A stretch of DNA of 64,000 bases from Acanthaster planci (GCF_001949145.1 NW_019091362.1:11073804-11137803), one strand, 5' to 3'; shown: positions 1 to 12,612, counted from the first letter of the stretch. Made by a program: numbers and translations. Notes: a model not told the origin generated them from the letters alone.

Positions 1-342
1 GGCTCTCACAACACATGCAACTGCCAAATGAAAGTTGATTCAGGCAAAGGTAGTATACATCTCCATTTTACTGGCAGTTCAAGTAACTGATAAAAGTACT
101 GCAAGGCCAAACTACCGAGGCAAGTCACATCAGAAGCGGCCCAGCTACATGTGTAATAAGTGAAATCAACTTTGAAGCAAGATTATTTTTCTAAAGGTGT
201 TTCTCTGTCTCTCAAAAAACAAAACAAAAATAAATAACAACCTCATAGAAACTTGCACAGCTAGTATATTAGAGGGGAAAAAAGGATGAGAGGGTTTGAA
301 AGTTGGGGTAGGTAATGGCAGATGGTAGGGAAGTTCTCTTAC

Positions 343-463
343 CCCGGCCCTGTGACTTGATTGGTCGTGGCATCCTCGCCTTTGATGGAACCTGTGACTG
401 AACCTGCATCAGCACCCAAGCCCAGATCATCCTCGACACTAGCGACAATGCGCTTTGGAATGC
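343..463 (-). CDS. Internal coding exon (exon 4 seen) of minus-strand serine-rich gene
   Basis: On the minus strand a pyrimidine-rich acceptor (CTGCTCCCCCCCAG) precedes a 121 bp open exon that ends at a good donor (GGG|GTAAGAG). It starts with two bases of a split codon and ends with two. The preceding exon (1422-1231) ends with a single G, so the join forms GGC (Gly) and the frame stays open. The peptide begins IPKRIVASVEDDLGLGADAG and continues acidic and Thr/Ser-rich with no domain I recognise. Following exons must lie beyond the left edge of the window. The boundaries are read directly; the joining is inferred from phase. Confidence 0.66.
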
Positions 464-1230
464 CTGGGGGGGAGCAGAAGAAATATGACACAGGAAAACA
501 AACAAATCAAGTAAAAAGCTGTGCAAGCAAATAAACACAAACATTCATCCTGATCCCTCAACTGATGTGTTGTTCTTCATGCGCCCAACGTAAACTCCAA
601 AAAGGCCAGGAAAACAGACCCATTGCCAAAATGTCCTTCAAGGAAATTAAAGAGCCAATATCTCAGTACAATGTGCACAATATGTGTCACTGAGTATTAG
701 AACCCACACGCACACACTCATTGCAGTATTCAAAATTACCCACAGCCCATCGACAAAGACATAAGATATTTAAGACAACCTGAACTGAATAACTGAGGAA
801 CAGCAGTCATTCTGCATTCCCGCACCCCTCTTCTTTCCCTGTTTTTGTCCTTGTAAGAAGTCATAGACAAAACATCAGACAGAGTCGGAAATTCCTTTAT
901 AAATAAGATTCGCTGTGAAATGAAAATGGCATACAAGATTTTATCATTCAGAGTCTTGCCCATGCATGCATAGTGTTCAAAATGACAATCGCGAGACCGC
1001 GGATGCCAAGTTTGTGGAAGGCTGATTTAATCTGCATTAATTCACATTGGAAATGAATGCATGGATAGTACAAAGGGTATGTCTAATATGGCAAAACTTC
1101 AATGTACGTGTATGTATACATGTACCCCAAACAGACAAAAAGAGAGAATGTGGAAAGTTATTTTTCGAAGAAGATAATACATGTATGGTAATTACACCAA
1201 TCATGGTGAAATCTTAGGTGGTACACCTAC
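464..1230 (-). other. Intron between two coding exons
   Basis: This stretch lies between the donor at 1230/1229 and the acceptor at 465/464 of the minus-strand gene. It is AT-rich with no other exon-like open frame on either strand. TACATGTA words begin near its right end (about 1075-1185). Confidence 0.55.
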
Positions 1231-1422
1231 CGTTTCCTGAGTCCGAAATCTTCCTGTTGGCAGGTAGCAAGCTGCCAATGCTTTTTCGGTGGTCCCCATT
1301 GACCTGTCCTGGGGTCAACGTGATGTCAGGGTCCCCTTCCTGGCCATCGATGGAGTCCACCCAGAGCTGGATACTGTCCCTACTGGAGGACGTGGAAAGC
1401 TGGGAACAGGAGTAGGTGGAAT
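1231..1422 (-). CDS. Internal coding exon (exon 3 seen) of minus-strand serine-rich gene
   Basis: This 192 bp exon is flanked on the minus strand by acceptor CTTCCTTTGGCAG and donor AACG|GTAGGT. It opens with the last two bases of a codon (AT); the previous exon ends in a single G, so the junction reads GAT (Asp). It closes with one base (G), which pairs with the GC opening the next exon. The peptide is rich in Ser, Thr and Asp (STYSCSQLSTSSSRDS near its start, LWVDSIDGQEGDPDITL in its middle) and looks disordered. The plus-strand frame is also open here but has no matching splice signals. Confidence 0.68.
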
Positions 1423-4400
1423 CTGCCAAAGGAAGAAAAGAGTCCCTTGCTCAAATGAGAAAATATTACTACTGGTCCCAAAATCTAAAACATGAATACA
1501 GTAGATTTTTTTCTACATATTGTTTTGGTTGCATCATTTGGTAATACACTGTTATCCACTTGACAAAACTTAATACTGTGCATTGTACAACAAAATAAAG
1601 ATATGTACTATATCTGAACAAACATATATCGGTACAATGTGTAAAGCTATGATCATGACAAAAACCATGATCTATGCGTTACTTGCACGTTAATGGCCTA
1701 CGTGCATGTATGTACCGGTATCTCAACCTGCTTCTCTCATTATCAAGGCTTGATTGTTATTTTTAGACACAACTTTTGCGGGCTTACTTTTGCATGCATG
1801 TACAATGTACACCTATGTGTACATGTACATGTACTATGCAGGTACATGTACTGTATGTACCGGTACGTACGGTACACGTACAGTATTTACAGGAAAATGC
1901 CATAACTGTCTTCAGTCCTTTGGCAGGTGAAGGATTGAGGATGGTTAGGTGCCAACAGCTTACTTGTACATGTAGCAGAACCTCTACAGTGAACACCAGG
2001 TACATGTACATGTACAGTACATTTACCAGACAGATGTGAATTGTGTACACATAAATGTGCCCATGCATGTACACACTGTAATCATCAACATGCATAAAAC
2101 ACATGTAAACCTAAACTTGAACAGTTTTCAAGATTACCCTATCAGTGCAATATCATGCCAACAGAACAATATCCTGTCAAAGCAAATGACACAACACAGA
2201 CTTCACTTTTTTTCCTCTAAAGAGCCATGAAATTGCGCAGAACTTGAGGTTTTTGTGGCATTGGTCATGTTACCATGATTTCAAGTCGACCTCCTAGTAC
2301 CGGTACATGTGCATGTATATTGTACAGTACATGCACATGTACTGTATGTACCTGTACTGGTACATAAAGTGTACACAGACTTCACCAGAATGGGGGCAAA
2401 GCTTTCTGAGGGGAGGGGGAGTGGTAAAGATACTGTACATACAGTACATGTCCCATTCAGCAGCAGCAAACTGGCAAGCTACAATGTAGCAACAGTGGAC
2501 TGAGGTTAATTCCACGGCACAGTGTATTTTCGCATAAACTGGTGATTGTCATCCCCTTCCCAGCACTTTTTTTTTCAATTTTTGTCTTTTTCTTTTCATT
2601 TTTTCCAAGAACCAAACTCTCCCTCACTCCACTCAAGTCTGCCTACATAGTTGATAACAGAAGCTTTCTTTGCAGTAAACCAGTTATATGCCCCCCAGCC
2701 ACGTGTTTCCGAAACACGTGCCATTGTGTATCAATGACCAGTGGATGAACACCGAGATGTACCGGGGTCCAGCAAATGGCCATTTTATCAATGGTGAAAA
2801 TCTTTATGCCAGAGGGGAATCAGTCCTTCAGGATCTGCCCAACATGCTGTTACTAAAATAATTCCTCCGTTATACACTTACAGCCATGGTTAATTGCTGC
2901 AACGTGCAAACAGATATGGGCTGAGGAGATTGGATCTCATTTCCACCAGCAGAGATACGTACAAGTAGATGTGAATGTACATGAACTCAGGTACAGATCT
3001 ACATGTAAATGTACAGTATGTACATGTACAACCCTACCCTGTTTTTTTTGTTTTTGTTTTTTTGGGGGTGGGTCACCTTCTTTTATCAGTTCTTTTGTTT
3101 GTAAGCCTCAAACGTCATCACTTCTCATATCTCCTTTTTATCAGACGAAAGAAACCTCCACAAAAGTTTGGAAGCATCTTTGGCAGGTGAACGGACTTCA
3201 CCTTTACAGATGGGTAAAGCACAATACTGACAGTACATGTATATGTGCATGTAAACAAGTGGCGTGTGGGTGAAGTGAAGAGTAGTGAAGTGAACGCATT
3301 ACAAAAACCAAGCCCCGTCGCCAGCCTTGGCGTTGGGGGGCCATAGTACCAGCTGACGGACATACAGTATATCACAAGAACAATATTATGCATACGGTTT
3401 GCGCCAATGGGTGCCAGTTGCTGGGGAGGGGACTTCTGAGCCCCTTCAAAAGACGGGCCTGCATCAACCATAACACGTGAAGTTCCATAAAATGTGAAGT
3501 TTATAAAAAAGGTGAGAGCAATGTACAACATACAGGTGCGTGTACATTTACATGTCACTGCTTCATATGTAGCAGTACAGCAAATATAGCAAATTTCAGA
3601 AGTGTGAGAACACCTACATATCTCGGTAATTTTCGATGAGATTTGTTGGCTTATTGCAAATGGCTCAATTGATGGTAATTTCAAATGAAATGAACTGGGA
3701 GGAAAAGGTATGGTGTGATACTCGATATTGCTGGCAGTCTGACAAGAAAAACCGTTATAAAACTTGCCATATATTACATGTATATACATCGTACATGTAC
3801 ACGTGTACCTGCACGTTTTGAATTTAAAACAACTAATGCAATACACGATAGTGTAACAAGTCTGTTTACATGTACAGTAGCATAAAAATACTGGTATTCA
3901 ACCACATCATAATGTAAGTCCTTTTTTTCATAAAAACTAGCAACCATGTTTTAGGCTGTATACACCAACGTACATGTAACTCATAGAAAAACATTCACTG
4001 TGTGGCCTGGTACATGTACATTACAAACCCTTCAAAGTACCTTCTTTTTATACAATACAGAAACTTGCTTGCCGGATGCCTCCAGGGGGCATGTGCCATT
4101 ACCATGAATACTGAACATTAAAATGAAACAGAAAACAATAAAGCAGCAACCATTTTTACTGGTGGGCAACTCCATGTACATGTACAGCATGGAGAAGATT
4201 TTCACAATGTGCAAAAATCGTTTTCTTTAATTATGCTGGTAGTACCTCATACACAGACTTATTTGAAATTTGCGGCAGTGCAAGGGTCAGGTACATGTCA
4301 AGGTATCCATTGCCACGGTAACTTCATACATTTGCGATCTCCCTTTCTTGGTTTTTATAATCATCACCGCTTTCATGTAAAGAGGGTAATGTTAAAATGA

Positions 4401-6203
4401 CTTTTCTCCCAATTTTTTTTTCCTTTCCATTTTGTTTTAAAACATTATACTTCACTGCTTTAACATGACTTCCACAAGCAAATAAAACATCATTAAAGTC
4501 AAAATTACACAACTGATGCCAGGGGCAGTCGCTATCTTGATAACTGCATTTTGCATTTTCATGAGGAAAAGCAAACAGGCCCTCCATTTGAGCACATAAA
4601 AAAAGAGAAATTAGATTTTTGTTTTCACAAAAAGACACACCTGTGTCACCTTCCCTATGGAAAAACACGCTAAGCAGAGGGGCCAGAATGTAGGAAAACG
4701 TGGATTTGCGTTTTCATGAAGCTTTGCTAATTAATTTTGGCTGATTACATGTAAACTTGTACTGTGCTCATTCTACCACTAATTACTGCGTTGTAAAAGT
4801 TTACAGTTAAAAACTCATTCGAAGGTGTCCTTGTAACATTATAAGAGTTGTTGTACAGTACATGTATGTACATGTACATGTACATGTACAAACATGTACT
4901 AGTAATACTTTTTTGCAGTTTTAAGGATGGCATGTGCATGGCATATTATACAAAAAGTAAACTTTCTGTTTTAAATGAAATTCATAAAAGCTGAAAGGAA
5001 AAAAAAGGAAGGGTGTATATGTACATTGTACGTGAACATGTACATGTACTGTACATGTACCAGTACGGGGTACAGTCGGTATACAATCAGGATTAAGCTG
5101 TGCAATCTGCTATCATCCTGAGAGGAAATGAAAGCCTGTTACACCTGCCATGTGCTACTGGCTCTACAACTGAAAAACTAATTAGCAGATTTAGACCTTT
5201 GTACAATGCTAGTATAGACATTGTCAGAACTAGAAAGGAGAGAAAGAAATTAACAATGTGTGTGCACGGGGGCTTGAAGGGGAACAAAACAGTGATGGTG
5301 ATTAACATGCACCCTAGGAAGTTGGGTTAAAGACACAGCACAGTACCTCTTGACTCAGGGCAAGATTTTGCTTACTGGACTGCATATGCCTGTACACGTG
5401 GGAGATGCACTGCAATAATACATGTACACTGTTTTCAAGGGATAAGAAGGGCACAAATCGGAATCAGATCATTCCAGAGATAGTGGTTGCTATGCAAAAA
5501 CTTGCCCTGAATCATGAGGTAAATTAATCTGGGAAATTCAAATTATGTTTATGTGCAATCTGATAACTCAGTGCACCAGATTTTATTCAAATTTAACTTG
5601 CAAAGGGCTTATTTCTTTCAGAGATATTTTGTGGGTTTTTTTTTGTTTTACATGTATGCTGATGTAAATTTCCACATTTGGGAGCAGATCTGGAATGTCA
5701 TCCCAGGGAAAGAAACTGGGTATGTTACTGTACGTTTAGAACACATTCTTTAATTTCCAAGTGATAAGTGATGTAAATAATTTTCCAAACAAATTTTTTA
5801 AAGATAGTTGCAGTCAATGTCAATGATAGTTCAATGTCAAATTACCCAACAGTGTCATCCCTCAACATCACAGCAACAGCGCCCCAGTCGTCCCAAAGAG
5901 CACTGACAATTCTCAAATAAAACAACACTTTCGATGCACTCAATGCAAAAGAGCTTTTAAACAGTTTTCATGTATTGAAGAAAAGTACACATGCATGTAC
6001 CGGTACCTCAGCTGCGTAGACAATGCATATAATCTGAGAAAAAAGTCATTACATTAACCTTTCAAATGATATCACACAAAAAATTTGTGAAAAATAAATG
6101 TTAAGAGTCTGATAGAGCATTTTGTGCCATTTTGACACATATGGATAGATGGACAATCCATCTCCATGTCTGCAACAATGTACATGTGTTCCAAAAAGCT
6201 CAC
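1423..6203 (-). other. 4.8 kb intron, TACATG-rich
   Basis: This is the intron between the exons at 6878-6204 and 1422-1231. No further exon is convincing. The frames open around 3.1-3.8 kb are interrupted by dinucleotide-like Met-Tyr, Thr-Cys and Val-His runs, which are simply translations of TACATG words. Dense palindromic clusters lie at about 1795-1880, 1985-2020, 2300-2360, 4857-4897 and 5030-5085. A dispersed repeat shared with 16.2 kb lies at 5850-6000. Confidence 0.5.
5850..6000. repeat. Dispersed repeat, copy 1 (partner near 16.2 kb)
   Basis: A stretch beginning near the words TCACAGCAACAGCGCCCCAG and ending near AGTTTTCATGTATTGAAGAA has a diverged same-strand partner at about 16195-16370 (TCACAGCAACGGCACCCTCG ... 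AGTTTTCATACACTGAAGAG). The order of shared blocks is conserved. This looks like an old interspersed element of unknown type; the ends are not defined. Confidence 0.45.
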
Positions 6204-6878
6204 CTGAGCTGACTGTGGTAATCCTTTGCCGTGGTGAGACTCCATCACTGGATCTGATTTCCCACGGCAGACGCTCCCCAGTCGACCAGATACGTCTTCG
6301 TTTGGGATCCTGTATTCGTCCCCCTTCCCCAGGCAGGGGCTTGGTTGAGGGCAGCCCATGTACGTAATCGGCGACGCGCCTCTTCCACGACCTCTGCGCA
6401 CTGTCCAGCTCCTGTAGTCGACTGTTGATGATTCTGGCCTTTTCGTCATCTGAGGCTGGCGGCAGAAACACCTCGCTCACATCCGACACCTGTGGTGATG
6501 CCCGGTCAAACACTTGACTCGAGTCAACGGTCTGCTGCGAGTCCGTACGGCCAGCACGGTAGTGTAGCACGTCTGTCATGGTGGCACTGCGGGACCGGGT
6601 CAGGTAGCCACTACCGGTACCTAGTTCACCCACTGCACCAGTGGCATGGCCCCCACTCTTCCGGTGCTGCTCTACAGTACTGTAGGCCTCAGCTAGCGCT
6701 CGTATCGAGTCCAGGTATTCGCTCTGTGACTGCGCCCGGATGGGCAAGGAGTTGGAACGACTTCGACCACCGACTGATTCCAGACCAATTCTCTCATCTA
6801 TGCTGCTACCTGATGATCCAGCTGTGTAAAGCCGATCCACTCCCCGACTGTTTCTGCCTGTGTCGTTTCCAGTCACAC
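6204..6878 (-). CDS. Large coding exon (exon 2 seen) of minus-strand serine-rich gene; possibly supervillin-like
   Basis: This 675 bp exon (225 codon-equivalents) runs on the minus strand from acceptor TTTGATCAG to donor TCAG|GTGAGC. It starts with two bases (GT) of a codon and ends with one (G). The peptide is Ser/Arg/Gly-rich with basic phosphosite-like runs (RSRSNSLP, LTRSRSATM), a charged helical stretch DEKARIINSRLQELDSAQRS followed by WKRRV, and a KRRR cluster that could be a nuclear signal. The helical segment, an RLxxLxxxxxxWxxRV pattern, reminds me of a motif in the N-terminal half of supervillin-type actin/membrane-associated proteins, but this is a weak resemblance from memory. An unrelated scaffold protein is equally possible. 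Composition and length clearly set it apart from the surrounding AT-rich intron sequence. Confidence 0.72.
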
Positions 6879-8390
6879 CTGATCAAATGAAGCCGAATAC
6901 ACATTATCATACATCATTAGCCTGGCTTATCAGCCGTACATGTACATACCGTATACCTCAGAATGTTAACAAACCGAAGTAACGGTAGTATTTACTGAGC
7001 GGGAAACAGCTGATAGAGACAAAGAAGGTTACATAACATTACACTACATTTTCAGTTTATATTGTACATGTATATGTGTGTGTAAATGTTTTTCAAGACT
7101 GCATGGGCTAGCTAGCAAAGCAAATGAAGCCATAAAGCCCAGCAAAGTTCATTACAGAACGGTAGGTACCAGTAGGTTTGCTGTCACACACATGTACATG
7201 TATACATACACCCCCACCTACATGTACAGGTACATACATGTGTACCTGTACATGCAGGACTTCATACCAGTGTACGGAAAGGTACATGTACATGTACGTA
7301 CTACGCAGAACTGGTGCGGAGCAGGAAAGTGGATGTTACAACAGCACTGGACCAAATGAGGAATTGAGTGTATGTACACTGTACATGTATGTGATGGATG
7401 CTGCATGTGCACGTACGTAATGGTACATATGAAAGCTTATTGGGCACTGACAATGCATTAAAGTGCATGAATGCAGATGGTACATGTAGCTACATGTAGC
7501 TTCATTAAAAGCTCATTATCCCCAAAACTATCTTCTTAGCACTATGTCAGTGTGGAAGTTATTAATGGCCCAACAGGGCACAAACTGGCCTAATTAAACC
7601 AGATTCTGTGAGTTGCTGGCAAAAAAACAGGTCACATTACACGTACATGTACACCAAATTCAGGTATATTTTGTATAATTTGGATGTTTTTGTTTTCATA
7701 ATATTACTGGCGTAATTGGATAGAAACCTGATTTATCCATACATTGGATGGATTAACTGATTGAGGTAAGAATCTGTCTCCATTAAATTTATCCAAAAAA
7801 CTATAGATCAACATTTGTGTACCGTAGTCCTCACAACTACATGTATACACACTGTACATGTAAGTACAGTTACTCGTACCATATTAGAAATGGTAGTGTA
7901 CATGTGCGCATATTGGTTACGTTTGTGGCTTGGAAAGATTGGTTGGTTACCGGTATATCACAGCTTTGTGTGACCATGTCACTGCACACACTGTATGCAA
8001 TGCCCGTTTCACATCAACATGTATACAAGTACTCGCGTACACATACATGTACATTGTACGTGGGTTTGTAAATGACTGCACGAGTCATGACCACCAAGTT
8101 TTCCAAGCCGCATACATGGGGCAAGTTCGATCAGCGGCGAATAGTCGACCAAAGGACAATTTTGACCGGTAACCTATACAGGTGCAGTACATACATGTAT
8201 ATCACGCATCAGTGACAATCGACCAGTGGTCAACAAACTGCCGCTGCATTGATCCGCATCAGTTCTAACGGTCCCGATTGCAAAATTTGTTCAGTTTGCA
8301 TATACAGTGTGGTACATGTTTTTGTTTATTGTCTAAGTGTAATTATTTTTTTATGCACACCAGTACTTTTTACATGTTCACATGTATTTT

Positions 8391-8585
8391 GGGATATACA
8401 CAACTCAAAAGAAATAAAGGAACAAGAGAACAGAATGTGTTTGTCATGGTCTATATGGGCTACCGTTAGAATAAGAGGCAAAACCTTGATGCCTCTTGTT
8501 CTAATGGTAGCCCATATAGACCATGACAAACACATTCTGTTCTCTTGTTCCTTTAATTTTTTTGAGTAGTGTACATGTATATCCC
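8391..8585. repeat. 195 bp foldback hairpin with 77 bp arms
   Basis: The arms 8404-8480 and 8490-8566 are almost perfect reverse complements separated by a 9 nt loop. Pairing continues less perfectly outwards to GGGATATA (8391) and TATATCCC (8585). The outer part of the arm (CTCAAAAGAAATAAAGGAAC) resembles a terminal motif of non-autonomous DNA transposons seen in many animals (from memory). The element lies in an intron of the minus-strand gene, so its transcript would form a long double-stranded hairpin. Confidence 0.85.
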
Positions 8586-9404
8586 AGAATTTGAACAATA
8601 ATGCTCTGTATTAATTTGACTAAAAATAACCATATTGGAAATTTTGCGGGACCATTCTCCAACTCATACAATTTACACAGTTTCTGTGATCCTTTCATCT
8701 CCGGTTGTCAAGTTCAAACAATCAAAACTATGGTAGTACATGTATATTTGCATTTGTGGAAAAATACATTTAGTGCAAAAATAAATGAAATTCACATAGT
8801 TTCAGTAGCAGGAGGATCCACATTAAACTACATACACTGTTGTTCAAACCATTACCCTCTGTCAAGTTAATGGTGGTTCATACCTGCTACGTCAACGCCT
8901 ACACACAGTACATGTACGTGGGTGGGGAAAATTACAAATCATATGTTTTTATGAAGGAAAACATGTGAGAAAATGTATTTAAAGAAAAAAAGTTCTCTAT
9001 GCACTGTAATCGGTTGGTACATTTAATTGGTTGGTACATGTCCGTGTATCTGTTTGAAGCCCAATGGAGGAATACCCTAGATGCAAAATTAGCACTGAGT
9101 CAGAGTCCAAGAACTTCCCTTTGGCTCCTTTGATTGTGCCCAATAGAGATGGAGATGACAGTGATGGACGGTGAATCACTGCAATTCAGGAAAAAGAGGA
9201 GGGGCCGAGAAGCATTATAACGAGGGGAAAACCTACATGTACTGTTGGAATCACTGCTCCCAAATCCTGAGGGTACATGTACTCGAACAGCATGCTGACC
9301 CGAGGAGAACTCTTTGTGTGCTTGGAAGAAGGACGTAAGCACTAATGCCCTTTTCCAACAAATATTTTTCCCCGGCAAAAGGACGTACATATGCAACTGT
9401 TTAA

Positions 9405-9405
9405 N
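9405..9405. other. Ambiguous base N in low-quality sequence
   Basis: A single n interrupts the sequence. The following 100 bases are rich in doubled and tripled letters and homopolymer runs, so base calls here are doubtful. Confidence 0.9.
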
Positions 9406-10175
9406 ATATAAAGATTTCTTTTTAAAAAGTTTTTTAAAAAATTCCCAAGTCCTTCAACAAGTTGTTCAAAGGTTGCTTTTTGAAGTAATAAATTATATCC
9501 ATTTTTACTAAATAAAGAGAGTGTTTCTTACGCCCTTTTGCTGAGAACATTTTTCTGCTGTGATGTTTGCCGGGCACACAACAAACTCATGTACACGTGT
9601 ACATGGCATGTGTACAAATATGTACATGTACTTTTTTGTATAGTGATCCAAGGGCTAATTCAATGGTGCAGGTACAGTGGGCACCTTGCAAATAGGGAAT
9701 ATTTTCTGTGGCAAAAGTCAGGTTCCCTGCCAAACTGACGTGCAACATGTACACGTACATAGATGAACGTATTTTCTTGCATATGTTGCAGCTCAGAGGG
9801 GCAGACTCTGGTATGCCACTCTAACTAATACTGGGCCTCAAAAATCTCACGCACATGTACCCTCCAAAGTCTCATCCAATCCTAGCAGAGCAGACCTGGA
9901 TGTTAAACATTGTCCAATTACAAGTCCAACCTCATGCGGTTAATCAGTCAAAGGTGCTTACGTGCAGCTGCAACATTACCACAAACCACATCCTCATTTC
10001 ACTTCTACTGACCTCAACTAATTTCATTGATTCACAAGCATATAAATGTGCTGGTACATGTCTACACATGTACATGTACAAGTGATCCATTCTATGACAA
10101 CTGTCACACCATCACAAGGAATGATCAAGACAAAATGTTACTTTTGGGGTATCTCCATGTACATGTATGGCTTAC

Positions 10176-10230
10176 CTGGTTGCAGCCATCTTTCCATGCC
10201 TTGAAGCATCTAATCATCCAAATTTGAAAA
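10176..10230 (-). CDS. Start-codon exon (exon 1 coding) of minus-strand serine-rich gene
   Basis: A minus-strand acceptor (TTTTCTGTTTGTTTCAG) and a strong donor (ACCAG|GTAAGC) delimit 55 bp. In the only frame that matches the phase of the next exon there is a TAG directly followed by ATG (10209-10207), giving MLQGMERWLQP before the junction codon GGT (Gly). The in-frame stop makes this the N terminus. The first ATG has a poor Kozak context (T at -3, C at +4), while the ATG four codons later (10197-10195) has GGC before it and G after, so initiation there (MERWLQP) is plausible. The bases 10230-10210 would be 5' untranslated. Confidence 0.58.
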
Positions 10231-10894
10231 CTGAAACAAACAGAAAAGGGGCGAAATAAGTAAAACAAACAACACCTACAAACAATCATGGACAAAAAAC
10301 AAATTTATAAAAACTAAACGGTAAGAAATTAGAGATGTTCTAAAAAACAGGAATGGGCTAAATATATTTCATCCAAATCAAAAGAAAATATACAGGAATA
10401 CAACACATTCTGGCAATGAAACAAACCAAATCAATTTACAGCAACAGAACTTGTGCAGATCTCAACAAATTTAGTAATTTACATCAATCGTGTACATGTA
10501 GCTACATGTTACTATTATTATAATTAGTTTATTAACTTGTGTGGTGGCCACTGGTCAAATTGTAACATTTACATAAAAACATTTCATAGTAGTAAAACAA
10601 CTGCATGTACATTGACACAAGAATTAATAACAAAACGTATGTGAAACAAAAAACTAATGCTTAATTTGAATTAATAAGACTGATATATACATGTATGGGA
10701 TTGGGCTATTCTTGTGAACCGCTGCATCATCATCTTCTATTCCTGTAGTACATGTATGTACATTTACATGTACACACACAAAAATGCTTACACTGTAAGT
10801 CATGTTCCCACTGGATTGACATGTATGGTAAATGGTTACTACTGTAACTGAGCGAATGAATTCCAAAAGTTACATGTACCGTCAATCCAATCAG

Positions 10895-10960
10895 AACCTA
10901 TACAAAGTGTGGCTCAGGGTGGGAATCGAACATGGGTTCTGGGCTACATAAATGTACATG
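10895..10960 (-). repeat. Possible tRNA-derived SINE fragment (B-box-like)
   Basis: The minus strand reads GTTCGATTCCCACCCTGAGC, close to the RNA polymerase III B box and T-arm of a tRNA. No A box or cloverleaf can be drawn upstream, so this is not a tRNA gene. It is at best a worn SINE head. Confidence 0.25.
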
Positions 10961-12612
10961 TAGCTAGAGGTGAGTACATGTAATTCAAATTACTTTTAAC
11001 TCTGCACCATGTAACCAGTGTTTCCCCAAAGCTAGGTTGTCTGGAAAATTGGCATGGTCTGGACACCATACTGTACCCTGATTTACAGGCAGGGCAGGTA
11101 CAAAAAATGTACATGTACATTTGCTTTATGGAGGCAACAGAGGCAAGTTTTGCCTTGATTCCTTTGGTATTTGCCAAAGGGCACTGATGAAATGGTCCCA
11201 CAGACAATATGATTTTCTCATACAAGTGCACCTTACAGAGCAATTGTCTAGCCCCTTCAAGAACAAAGTTCCTTCCCTGTTCAGGCTGCCAATTTTACTT
11301 CAACTGTGTTAACAGCTGCAGAGCTTGCTTGAGGGAGACACTGATGAGCAATTCCGAATCGTTTATAAGAGACCTCCCAGCAAATTCCGGTACATATTTC
11401 CTGAATATGAGGTTAATTCACAAGTCCATTACAAATAACTTAAACATGCATTACCGGCATTTCTCCATTCAAAAGAGTTTATACATGCAAACAGAAGTGA
11501 TTCACAGTAAGGCAAACCTCAAAGTTTATCCCCACAATGTCTATGGTACATGTACGTACATGTACATGAACTTCCGGCCTATACATGTAGGTCAAAATCA
11601 GTAGCTACACATACTGTACCAGTACATGTACCGTACTTGTACGTAACGCTCTACAGCCTAACATGGCTGGACATCCAGCTTTTAAGATTGATGGTGACGA
11701 GGCCGGACAAATGAGAGCCCCACTTAATTATACACTTTAAACAGACTGCATGTAATTACAATAATGCAATTTTTTCAGTGTGCATTTGCATTCATTAGAT
11801 CACCTTTAACCACTTGCTGCCGGGTGGTTTGAAAAATACAGTGCACACAAACGGGATATTTTCAAGATTTTCAGTCTTCAAAATTCTTAAAAAACCATCA
11901 TTTCCATTAATGGACGTTTACACCGACACGAATGACTGTCTGGTGGCTACTCTAAACTAACAGACAAAATCTATTGATGCTAAGTATTTCAGCCAGGCCT
12001 GCAGCCTTGTAAAAAGAGCCCAGATTGTGCGGTGTTATGTAATTTTCTTTTGTTCACGAACCTGGCACAGTGCACTGCTGACCTCTTTTCAATAGGGGCC
12101 AGATTAGCATGCAGCGGTGGCTCATTGCTGTGGTGGTGGAGCGTTTTTGTCCCAAGTGGTAATCCACTCGCACTAAATGACTCAAACTGTGGTATACTGT
12201 TTCAAAACAAGGCTGGATTATCTCCACTACTGCGAGTGAAAAAATGTTGGTAATGCCCAGCAGCCTAGTCTTTTGTTACGAGTATGGTCTTTTGTAACAA
12301 GGCCTAGTTCCCTTTATCCGATTTCAGAGACCCCGGCAACGCGTTTATTAAAGAATACGTGTCCGGTACCGGAAACCCCAGCGGCAAGTGGCTAATGGTG
12401 GATTCATGGTACTGGGAATCACTCCTGTTAAAACAAAAATACAGGTACATGTACATGTATTTCTGACACCTGAATAAAAGCAAAACTACTTATGTAAATA
12501 CATGTATACAGCGTACAGGTACCAGTAAAGTGCAGTCTCATGCATGTGCATGTACATGTTGACAGTTAAATACAGTAATATACATGTACACAAGGATTTG
12601 GGTGTATATCGC

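Larger units (their letters stand above)
6879..10175 (-). other. 3.3 kb intron containing a long hairpin
   Basis: This intron lies between the start-codon exon and the large exon of the minus-strand gene. It holds TACATG clusters (dense at 7188-7300), the 195 bp inverted repeat at 8391-8585 and a single ambiguous base at 9405. No other exon is supportable. Confidence 0.5.

Noticed and set aside
3118-3846. 242-codon minus-strand open frame
   Set aside because: It is padded by translated TACATG words (Thr-Cys and Met-Tyr runs), has no recognisable motif and no paired splice sites, and lies within an intron of the supported gene.
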